Shown here: in pieces, positions 6,762-12,912 of the stretch
Layout: every line of letters begins with the position of its first letter
Position numbering within the stretch: the first letter of the stretch is position 1
From: CAZLLV01 sp964560325
Lineage (GTDB): Bacteria; Acidobacteriota; Thermoanaerobaculia; Multivoradales; DATKCC01
Direction: 5' to 3'
DNA: 12,912 nt
Assembly: GCA_964560325.1 (NCBI GenBank)
Contig: CAZLLV010000186.1
Coordinates: 1-12,912, forward strand
Notes under the pieces: model-generated
Told to the model about the DNA's origin: nothing
What the model saw: only the letters and a program-made list of their open reading frames with translations
The model's database searches: none
Program-made: the position numbers and the translations under genes

Positions 6762-7471
6762 CGGGCGCGCGACTCGGAGCCGTGGTGGGCCTCGCGATGC
6801 TGGCGGCGGTGGGGTGTACGCGGGGGTCGACGTCCGACGATCCGCCGATCCACCTCAACCCGAACATGGACGACCAGCCGCGCTACGAGGCGCAGGCGTC
6901 GAGCGACTTCTTCTACGACGGCAAGGCGATGCGCACGCCGGTCGCCGGCACCGTCGCGCGCGGCTCGATGGCCGAGAACGCGGTGGTCACGACCGGCATG
7001 TCGGGCGGCGCGCCGGTCGACAGCTCGCCGGTGCCGGTCGACGAGGCGCTGCTCGCCCGCGGCGAGGAGCGCTACGCGATCTACTGCGGCCCCTGCCACG
7101 CCGAGAACGGGAACGGTCAGAGCATGCTCCGCGAGCGCTCCGGCGTGGCGACCGCCGATCTGACGCAGGACCGGCTCCTGACGGTAGGCGACGGCTACCT
7201 CTTCGACGTGATCACCAACGGCTTCGGCCTGATGCCGGGCTACGCCTATCCCATCCCGCCGGAGGACCGCTGGGCGATCGTCGCCTGGATGCGCCGGCTC
7301 CAGGCGGAGCGCGAGCCGTCGGCCCCGGCGCCGACGACGGAAGCGGCCGAGCCGACCGAGGCGGCGGTCGAGGAGAGCGACGCCGTCGGCCCGGCGCCCG
7401 GAGAGGCCGGCGATCCGGCCCCCGAGACTCCCGCCGCCGGCGACGCCACGAACGGGGAGGAGGCCTCGTGA
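6758..7471 (+). CDS. actE: ActE-like monoheme cytochrome c lipoprotein
   Basis: This 237-aa protein begins with a GTG at 6758 overlapping the actB stop (GTGA). The N-terminus is a lipoprotein-type signal with a predicted lipidated C20 (LAAVGC; the -3 residue is Ala, a slightly unusual lipobox). MDDQPRYEAQ, SSDFFYDGKAMRTPVAGTVARG and the PPEDRWAIVAWMR end are typical of ActE. One heme c site, CGPCH, lies at 110-114; M159 (GLMPGY) is the likely second axial ligand. After about residue 185 there is a ~50-residue tail rich in Ala, Pro and Glu, which I do not recall from ActE and which may be a flexible tether. In canonical operons actC and actD stand between actB and actE; here actE follows actB directly. 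The expected role is a membrane-tethered electron exit site of the complex. Confidence 0.85.
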   Translation: MTGARLGAVVGLAMLAAVGCTRGSTSDDPPIHLNPNMDDQPRYEAQASSDFFYDGKAMRTPVAGTVARGSMAENAVVTTGMSGGAPVDSSPVPVDEALLARGEERYAIYCGPCHAENGNGQSMLRERSGVATADLTQDRLLTVGDGYLFDVITNGFGLMPGYAYPIPPEDRWAIVAWMRRLQAEREPSAPAPTTEAAEPTEAAVEESDAVGPAPGEAGDPAPETPAAGDATNGEEAS

Positions 7472-9360
7472 AGCTGCCCCGTTTGAAGCCGCCGGAGCTG
7501 ACCAAGCGGAACCTGGTCCTCCTCGCGATCGTCCTGGTGATCGGCCTCGCCGTCCTGGGCAAGGCGGCCCAGGTCTTCGACGCCAAGCTCGCCTACGACT
7601 CGCCGATCGAGGTCGGAGAGGAGCTCCCCACCCCGCGCGAGCAGGCGGTCGAGGAGCAGGCGATCGCCGAGCGCGAGGCGGCGGCCACGAAGCCGTACGA
7701 GGAGGCCGAGTACCGCGCCGTCCCGCGCGTCGGCAGCCGCACCGCCATCTGGGTGGTGGCGCAGCTCAAGCTGCTCTTCGCCGCCTTCGTGCTGGCGGTG
7801 CCGATGTTCGCCCTGATCATCGAGTTCATCGGGTACTGGACCAAGGACAAGCGGTACGACCGCCTGGCCTACGAGTTCACGAGCCTGCTGTCGCCCGCCT
7901 TCGCCATGACGGCGGCGTTCGGCGGCGTGCTCACCTTCATGCTCATCATCCTGTACCCGAAGTTCACCAACTACCTGATGTCGGTCTTCTCGCCGACCTT
8001 CCTGCCGTACGTGATCCTGCTGTTCGCCGAGGCGGCGCTCTTCTACACGTACTACTACTCCTGGGGGAAGATCGGGGCGAAGACCCACCTCACGCTCGGG
8101 CTGCTGCTCAACCTGGTCGGCACCGGGATCATGTTCATCGCGAACGCCTGGCTGACCTTCATGTCGACGCCGTCGGGGATCTCGGAGAGCGGCGCGCTGA
8201 TCTCGGTCTGGGACGCGGTCAACAACTACACCTGGATGCCGATCAACATCCACCGGGTGATCGCGAACATCGCCTACGGCGGCTCGATCGCCGGCGCCTA
8301 CGCGGCGTACCAGTTCCTGTCGGCGAAGACCGACGCGGAGCGCGCGCACTACGACTGGATGGGCTACGTGGCGAACTTCGTCGCCATCTGCGGCCTGCTG
8401 CCGCTCCCCTTCGCCGGCTACTGGCTGGCGTCCGAGATCTACGCCTACTCGCAGACCATGGGGCTGACGATGATGGGCGGCGCCTTCTCCTGGCTGTTCA
8501 TCGTCCAGGCGGTGCTGATCGGCAACCTCTTCCTGGCCGCGAACTACTACCTCTGGCTCGGGATGGGCCGGGTCGACCGCGAGCACCAGAAGAAGGCGCT
8601 GGTGCCGCTGCTGCTCGGCGTGATCACCATCGGCTTCCTGATCTGGGCGACGCCGCGCAACCCGATCACGACGCCGGAGGAGACGGCGGCCCTGGGCGGC
8701 GCCGCGCACCCGATCCTCGGCTTCTTCGGCGTCATGAGCGCGAAGAACACGGCGGTCAACCTGACCATCCTGGCGACCTTCGTCTCGTTCATCCTCTACC
8801 GCCGGAGCGGCAAGAAGCCGGTGGTCAAGTGGGCGAAGATCGGCAACGTCTTCCAGACGGTCGTGCTGGTGCTCGCCGGCGCGGTGGTGGTCTTCCTCGG
8901 CGTGCTCGGCTACTTCGTCGAGGCGCAGGTGCGGATCGGGCTCTCGATCCCGATGGTGCTCTCGGTCCTCTTCGCCATGCTGATCGTGACCTTCGTCGAC
9001 GTGCTGCTGCTGCGTGGCGCCTCCTCCGCCGAGACCCACTGGGGGCGGATGCCGGCGCGCTCGCAGTACGTGCTGATCTTCCTCGCGGTGACGTTCACCT
9101 GGACGATGGGCCTGATGGGCTACGTGCGCTCCGGCCTGCGCCAGCACTGGCACGTCTACGGCGTGATCCGCGACACCTCGCCCGACGCCTTCACGCCGAC
9201 GCTCGGCTACGCCACGCAGGTGGTGAGCGTGACGGTGCTCGTCTTCTTCGCGCTCATCGGCTTCATCTTCTGGCTCGCCGCGCTCCACCACAAGAAGGCG
9301 CGCGTGGAGGAGGAGGTCGAGGCGACGGCCGAGCTCGGCACCGGGGAGGCCGCGCCGTGA
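7468..9360 (+). CDS. Cytochrome bd subunit I (CydA)-superfamily membrane protein, probably non-oxygen-reducing
   Basis: This 630-aa protein has many membrane helices. A first helix (about 14-34) and an acidic segment (35-90) precede the CydA-like core. The core aligns by eye with E. coli CydA: LLFAEAALFYTYYYSWGKI (184-202) with the E107-type Glu at E188, then ANAW at 225-228, H262 (NIHRVIAN) at the H186 position, M423 (FGVMSAKN) at the M393 position, and RQHWHVYG (558-565) at the RQPW motif. H262 and M423 would bind the low-spin heme b. Ligands of the high-spin pair look lost: F107 replaces H19 and a Ser replaces E445. E99 and the GDxxG/K252/E257 quinol loop are also absent. No cydB is adjacent. 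It occupies the operon place of ActC (NrfD family), to which I see no resemblance. GTG start with GGGGAGGAGG upstream, overlapping actE by four bases. The likely role is a heme-b membrane electron carrier. Confidence 0.8.
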   Translation: MKLPRLKPPELTKRNLVLLAIVLVIGLAVLGKAAQVFDAKLAYDSPIEVGEELPTPREQAVEEQAIAEREAAATKPYEEAEYRAVPRVGSRTAIWVVAQLKLLFAAFVLAVPMFALIIEFIGYWTKDKRYDRLAYEFTSLLSPAFAMTAAFGGVLTFMLIILYPKFTNYLMSVFSPTFLPYVILLFAEAALFYTYYYSWGKIGAKTHLTLGLLLNLVGTGIMFIANAWLTFMSTPSGISESGALISVWDAVNNYTWMPINIHRVIANIAYGGSIAGAYAAYQFLSAKTDAERAHYDWMGYVANFVAICGLLPLPFAGYWLASEIYAYSQTMGLTMMGGAFSWLFIVQAVLIGNLFLAANYYLWLGMGRVDREHQKKALVPLLLGVITIGFLIWATPRNPITTPEETAALGGAAHPILGFFGVMSAKNTAVNLTILATFVSFILYRRSGKKPVVKWAKIGNVFQTVVLVLAGAVVVFLGVLGYFVEAQVRIGLSIPMVLSVLFAMLIVTFVDVLLLRGASSAETHWGRMPARSQYVLIFLAVTFTWTMGLMGYVRSGLRQHWHVYGVIRDTSPDAFTPTLGYATQVVSVTVLVFFALIGFIFWLAALHHKKARVEEEVEATAELGTGEAAP

Positions 9361-10217
9361 GGGTGCCGCCGACGGTCAAGATCCTCGGCCTGACGGTCGG
9401 GGCGACCCTCTTCTACACCTGGGTCGGCCAGCTCGTACCGCAGAAGGAGGTGCAGCCGCCCGAGGTGGTCGAGATGTCGCAGGACATGTCGACCGACCAG
9501 CTCGTCGAGATCGGCCAGGAGATCTTCGACGGCAAGGGGATCTGCGCCACTTGCCACACGATCGGCAGCTCGGGGGCGCTCCGCTTCCCCGACCTCGCCG
9601 GCATCGCCACCCGGGCCGCGGACGAGGTGCCGGGGATGGGGCAGCTCGAGTACCTCGCGCAATCGCTCTACGAGCCGAACGCCTACATCGTCCCCGGCTT
9701 CGCGTCCGGCATGCCGGAGATCGACAAGGCACCGATCGGCCTGTCGAACGACGAGATCCGCGCCGTGATCGCCTACCTCCAGACGCTGGGCGGCGAGGCG
9801 ACGATGACCATGGCGACCGCGCTGCCCTACGCCGAGGGCGCCGAGGCGACCTCGGACGTGGATCCGCCGGGCGGAGGCGACGGGCCGCCCCAGACGACCG
9901 AGGACCAGGGCCCGGGCGCGGCGCCGTCCGCCGCCGACGCGGTAGGCGAGGTGCTGGTCGCCGGCGACACCGGGCAGGCCTCGTCCGGCGGCGCCGACGC
10001 GGCGCTTTTCACCCGCTACGGCTGCGACGACTGCCACGCGACCGAAGCCGGCGGCGAGCTGACGCTGGCCGGCACCGGCGGCTCGGCGCAGCAGCTCTTC
10101 GTGGAGATCGTGGAGCACGACCCGCCGCTCGACGGCACGGTCGCCTCGCGGATGACCTTGGAAGAGGTGCGGGCGCTGGCGCGGTACCTGGCGAGCCTCG
10201 GGGGAGGGGGCGCATGA
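9357..10217 (+). CDS. Membrane-anchored diheme cytochrome c
   Basis: This 286-aa protein has one N-terminal membrane helix (about 8-25) and two cytochrome c domains. The first has CATCH at 63-67 with M119 (SGMPEI) as the probable distal ligand; its end, SNDEIRAVIAYLQTL, is a normal class I C-terminal helix. The second has CDDCH at 223-227 and ends in EVRALARYLASL. Between them (about 150-210) is a long Ala/Pro/Gly/Asp linker without visible structure. The second domain is compact; M266 is a possible distal ligand. GTG start, overlapping the bd-like gene by four bases (GTGA), and ATGA overlap with the next gene. It is probably a mobile electron shuttle domain pair on the periplasmic face, near the bd-like subunit. 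It matches no named Act subunit that I know. Confidence 0.85.
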   Translation: MRVPPTVKILGLTVGATLFYTWVGQLVPQKEVQPPEVVEMSQDMSTDQLVEIGQEIFDGKGICATCHTIGSSGALRFPDLAGIATRAADEVPGMGQLEYLAQSLYEPNAYIVPGFASGMPEIDKAPIGLSNDEIRAVIAYLQTLGGEATMTMATALPYAEGAEATSDVDPPGGGDGPPQTTEDQGPGAAPSAADAVGEVLVAGDTGQASSGGADAALFTRYGCDDCHATEAGGELTLAGTGGSAQQLFVEIVEHDPPLDGTVASRMTLEEVRALARYLASLGGGGA

Positions 10218-11065
10218 ACTACTTCGTGATCGGCGGCATCGCGCTGGTCCTGCTGGCGCTCTACCTGGTGCCGAAGCGGGTCGGGGCCCTGCGGCGCTTC
10301 GCTCCGAGCGCGCTCGCCTGGTTCCTGGTCTGGCTGGTCGCCCTCTGGGCGATCCTGTCGTTCGGCTTCACGGCGCCGGTGCCCGACTCGGTGATCAAGA
10401 TCTACATGGGGATCGCCGCCCTCGCGCTCCTCGCCTACCTGACCTCCGACCGGGAGCGGGTGGAGAGCGCGCGGCGGCCGCTCGTCGCCTTCCTGACCGA
10501 GCGGCGCTTCCTGCCGCTGCTGGTCGCGGTGGTGGTGGCGCTCCCGGCGGCGTTCATGGCGAACGTCTACTTCGGCCTGACCGCGCCGCCGACCGAGCCC
10601 GCCTTCGGCCGCACGATCCACCCGGAGCCGCCCGACCAGATCGTGGTGCTCGACGAGCCGGTCAACCTGGTGACCGCGAACAACCCCTACCGGGCGCTCG
10701 AGTCGAGCGACCCGGAGGTGTTCGAACAGCACATCGAGAACGGCCGCCGCGTGTACTACGAGAACTGCTTCTACTGCCACGGGGACCTGATGCGGGGCGA
10801 CGGCATGTACGCCGACTACCTGAACCCGATCCCGACCAACTTCCACTCGACCGGCACGATCGAGCAGCTCCAGGAGTCGTTCCTCTTCTGGCGCATCGCG
10901 AAGGGCGGCCCCGGCATGCCGCCGGCCGGCCTGCCGTGGGACTCGGCGATGCCGGCGTGGGAGAACTTCCTCGATCAGGAGGAGATGTGGGACGTGGTCC
11001 TCTACCTCTACGACTTCACGAACCGGCGCCCGCGCGCGCGGCACGAGACGGTCGGGGAGCATTGA
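10214..11065 (+). CDS. Four-helix membrane protein with C-terminal cytochrome c domain
   Basis: This 283-aa protein has four predicted membrane helices (about 3-19, 33-51, 59-77 and 100-121). A periplasmic linker follows, then a class I cytochrome c domain (about 165-275) with CFYCH at 185-189 and M246 (DSAMPAW) as the probable distal ligand. The segments GTIEQLQESFLFWRI and MWDVVLYLYDFT recall cytochromes I associate with EB_dh-containing and bd-like redox operons, but I cannot name the family. The helices have no obvious heme b His pair. As this gene and the bd-like gene are the only polytopic proteins here, the helices may serve as a partner for the bd-like subunit, in place of CydB or ActD/ActF; that is inference. 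ATG start in an ATGA overlap, one-base overlap with the next gene. Confidence 0.83.
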   Translation: MNYFVIGGIALVLLALYLVPKRVGALRRFAPSALAWFLVWLVALWAILSFGFTAPVPDSVIKIYMGIAALALLAYLTSDRERVESARRPLVAFLTERRFLPLLVAVVVALPAAFMANVYFGLTAPPTEPAFGRTIHPEPPDQIVVLDEPVNLVTANNPYRALESSDPEVFEQHIENGRRVYYENCFYCHGDLMRGDGMYADYLNPIPTNFHSTGTIEQLQESFLFWRIAKGGPGMPPAGLPWDSAMPAWENFLDQEEMWDVVLYLYDFTNRRPRARHETVGEH

Positions 11066-12774
11066 TGAGACGCCGCAGTCTCACGACCACTCTCTCCGCC
11101 CTCGCCCTGGCGCTCGCCGCCGGTGGAGCCGCGGGTGCCCAGGACATCGATCTCGGCACCGACGAGCAGCGCGCCGCCGGCGAGGTGATCTACCAGACGT
11201 ACTGCTCGCAGTGCCACGGCGACGACGGCGCCGGCGAGGGGATCGCGACGCCCTACCTGCGCCCGGCGCCGCGCGACTTCACGGGCGCCAAGTACCGAGT
11301 GCGCTCGACGCCGGTCGGCTACCTGCCGACGGACGAAGACCTTTACCGCTCGATCCGCGACGGGCTTCCCGGCACCGGCATGCCCGGCTTCGCCTCCGAC
11401 CTGTCGGAGCAGCAGATCGCCGAGGTCACCTACTACCTGAAGAGCCTGGCGCCCGACTTCGAGGATCCGGCGGCCTACGGCGAGGTGCTGCCGGTCCCGG
11501 AGCCGCCGCCGTTCGATCCGGAGTCGCTCGAGACCGGGTTCCAGACTTACGTCGAGGTCGGCTGCGCCCGCTGCCACGGCGAGGAGGGGCGCGGCGACGG
11601 TCCGTCGGCGCCCACCCTGCGCGACGACTGGGGCTACTTCATCCCGCCCGCCGACCTGACCATGCCCTGGTACTTCCGGGGCGGCGGCAGCCGGGAGGAC
11701 ATCTACCGCTCGATCGCGACCGGCCTCTACGGCACGCCGATGGCCGGCTTCGCCGACGGCCTCTCCGAGGAGCAGCTCTGGCAGATCGTCGACTGGATCG
11801 TGGCGCAGGCGCGCGCGACCACCGGCGTCGAAGACACGGCGCAGGCACCGTACGACGCGCTGATCCGCGCCGTGCCCCACCTCGAAGGGCTGGAGGGGAT
11901 CGACCCCGAGGCCGGCGACCTGGAAGCTGCCCGCGCGCTCTTCGCCGAGGCGCCCAAGACCCTCTTCCCGGTGGTCGGCCAGATCGTCCAGCCGGGTCGC
12001 GCCTTCCGGCCGGGCACCTTCGCGATCGGCGTGCAGGCGATCTACGACGCGACCGACGTCGCCTTCCTGGTCACCTGGCACAACATCACCGCCGAGACCG
12101 ACGGCTCGAACGCGCCCGACCTCACGGTGCCGCCGGAGGAGGAGACGGTACACTTCCAGGGCCTGGACCTCGGCGAGGAGGAGGAGACCGACGAGGGGCC
12201 GGCGGCGGCCGACCCGTTCGCGGTCGATCCGTTCGGCGTCGGCTCGCAGGACACGGCCGCCGGTCCGCCGCCGGGCGCCGGCGCCTTCTCCGACGCGATC
12301 GCGCTCCAGCTCCCGATCGAGCTGCGCGACGGGGTCGAGAAGCCGTACTTCCTGTTCGGCGACCCGAGCTACCCGGTGGAGCTCTGGTTCGTCGACCTCG
12401 CGAACCCGGAGGTGCAGGTGTACGAGGGGCGCGGCGCGAGCGCGCTGTCGCCCGCCGACGGGCGCGGTCCGGAGGTGCTCGCCGGCTACGACAAGGGCGA
12501 GTGGGCGGTGATCTTCAAGCAGCCGCGGACCCCGACGCGGGGCGTGCGGTTCGAAGAGGAGGCGTTCGTGCCGATCGCCTTCTCGGTCTGGGACGGCTTC
12601 TACCGCGAGCGCGGCTCGAAGCGCGGGCTGACCCGCTGGTTCTACGTCTACGTCGAGCCGTCGGAGGAGCCGTCGGTGCTCGCGCCGATGGCGAAGACGG
12701 GGCTCGCGGTGCTGGGGATCGAGCTGCTGGTGATCGCCCTGGTGCGCCGGAAGTACCGGAGAAAAGACTCGTAA
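11065..12774 (+). CDS. Tandem diheme cytochrome c fused to EB_dh-type heme-binding domain
   Basis: This 569-aa protein starts with a Sec signal peptide (1-25, cleavage near AGA-QD). Two cytochrome c domains follow, CSQCH 47-51 with M106 and CARCH 167-171 with M226. They are tandem duplicates exactly 120 residues apart. Residues about 290-530 match the ethylbenzene-dehydrogenase gamma type (EB_dh) domain: SDAIALQLPIEL, FGDPSYPVELWF and a late FSVWDGFYRERGSK. In EbdC a Met and a Lys bind heme b; here the Met position appears to be F431 while K519 may be the Lys, so heme b binding is doubtful. An acidic, Pro/Gly-rich insert (369-406) includes the near-repeat DPFAVDPFGVG. One membrane helix (543-562) with a basic end anchors the protein, placing its domains in the periplasm. 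Start is ATG in a TGATG junction. EB_dh proteins normally receive electrons from molybdenum enzymes; here the neighbour is ActB. Confidence 0.85.
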   Translation: MRRRSLTTTLSALALALAAGGAAGAQDIDLGTDEQRAAGEVIYQTYCSQCHGDDGAGEGIATPYLRPAPRDFTGAKYRVRSTPVGYLPTDEDLYRSIRDGLPGTGMPGFASDLSEQQIAEVTYYLKSLAPDFEDPAAYGEVLPVPEPPPFDPESLETGFQTYVEVGCARCHGEEGRGDGPSAPTLRDDWGYFIPPADLTMPWYFRGGGSREDIYRSIATGLYGTPMAGFADGLSEEQLWQIVDWIVAQARATTGVEDTAQAPYDALIRAVPHLEGLEGIDPEAGDLEAARALFAEAPKTLFPVVGQIVQPGRAFRPGTFAIGVQAIYDATDVAFLVTWHNITAETDGSNAPDLTVPPEEETVHFQGLDLGEEEETDEGPAAADPFAVDPFGVGSQDTAAGPPPGAGAFSDAIALQLPIELRDGVEKPYFLFGDPSYPVELWFVDLANPEVQVYEGRGASALSPADGRGPEVLAGYDKGEWAVIFKQPRTPTRGVRFEEEAFVPIAFSVWDGFYRERGSKRGLTRWFYVYVEPSEEPSVLAPMAKTGLAVLGIELLVIALVRRKYRRKDS

Positions 12775-12793
12775 GGCAGATTGGAGACACGCG

Positions 12794-12912
12794 ATGTACC
12801 AGAAGATCTATGTCCCCGTCGACAACTCGGGCCACTCGAACCGCGCCATCGACCAGGCCCTCGCGCTCGGCCGGCAGTACGGCTCGAAGCTGGTCGGCTG
12901 CCACGTCTACGC
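12794..12912 (+). CDS. Universal stress protein (UspA family), 5' end only
   Basis: Only the first 39 codons are in the window; the gene continues past the right edge. MYQKIYVPVDNSGHSNRAID and the following ALALGRQYGSKLVGCHVYA match the first beta strand, the conserved Asp (VPVD) and the first helix and second strand of the UspA fold, which often binds ATP. The ATG at 12794 has GGAG seven bases upstream. It lies 19 bases after the cytochrome/EB_dh gene, so it is probably the next gene of the same operon. Its role may be regulatory or structural for the respiratory complex, but the sequence does not show this. Confidence 0.85.
   Translation, partial: MYQKIYVPVDNSGHSNRAIDQALALGRQYGSKLVGCHVY

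Noticed and set aside
7246..9291. 681-codon minus-strand frame opposite the bd-like gene
   Set aside because: Asp/Glu/His/Arg-rich mirror of hydrophobic membrane codons on the other strand; no domain. A shadow.
1..12912. CRISPR arrays, tRNA or rRNA genes, insertion sequences, attachment sites
   Set aside because: No spaced direct repeats, no transposase or integrase gene and no structural-RNA signature was seen.

Overview
This is a GC-rich, gene-dense bacterial window with two blocks of opposite orientation. No taxonomic marker is present. The short sigma-region-2-like gene followed by a TPR gene, next to an Act-type respiratory operon, resembles what I recall from Acidobacteriota (for example Thermoanaerobaculia-like genomes). 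That assignment is an inference of moderate to low confidence.

Left block, minus strand, read from 2793 down to 1: a 73-aa protein of unknown function, an HNH nuclease-fold protein, an MNT-type nucleotidyltransferase with no HEPN partner, a small protein resembling a lone sigma-70 region 2, and a TPR protein that runs off the left edge. The first pair and the last pair are tightly spaced. The MNT gene stands between two gaps of 55 and 155 bases.

The divergent gap (2794-2997) holds a near-consensus sigma-70-type promoter (TTGACA, 17 bases, TATCCT) pointing right, an inverted repeat at the predicted transcription start, and a leader hairpin with a UUCG tetraloop.

Right block, plus strand, 2998-12912: six respiratory genes joined by overlaps of 4 or 1 bases, then the start of a universal-stress-protein gene. 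The first three products are recognisable parts of Alternative Complex III: ActA (pentaheme c), ActB (Tat-targeted molybdopterin-oxidoreductase-like domain plus a four-cluster Fe-S domain) and an ActE-like monoheme lipoprotein. The quinol-oxidising NrfD-type subunit ActC that normally follows ActB is missing from the window. Instead there is a 630-aa membrane protein of the cytochrome bd subunit I (CydA) superfamily. It keeps the two low-spin heme b ligands but seems to lack the ligands of the oxygen-reducing heme pair and the quinol-loop residues. Then come a membrane-anchored diheme cytochrome c, a four-helix membrane protein with a C-terminal cytochrome c domain, and a protein with two tandem cytochrome c domains fused to an ethylbenzene-dehydrogenase-gamma-like (EB_dh) domain and a C-terminal membrane anchor.

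Together the operon encodes 11 CXXCH heme c sites, a four-cluster Fe-S chain and at least one predicted heme b. The most economical reading is a hybrid membrane redox complex: an Act-type periplasmic electron module docked on a non-oxygen-reducing bd-type membrane subunit. Its donor, acceptor and energy coupling cannot be read from the sequence. This operon is the main point of interest of the window.
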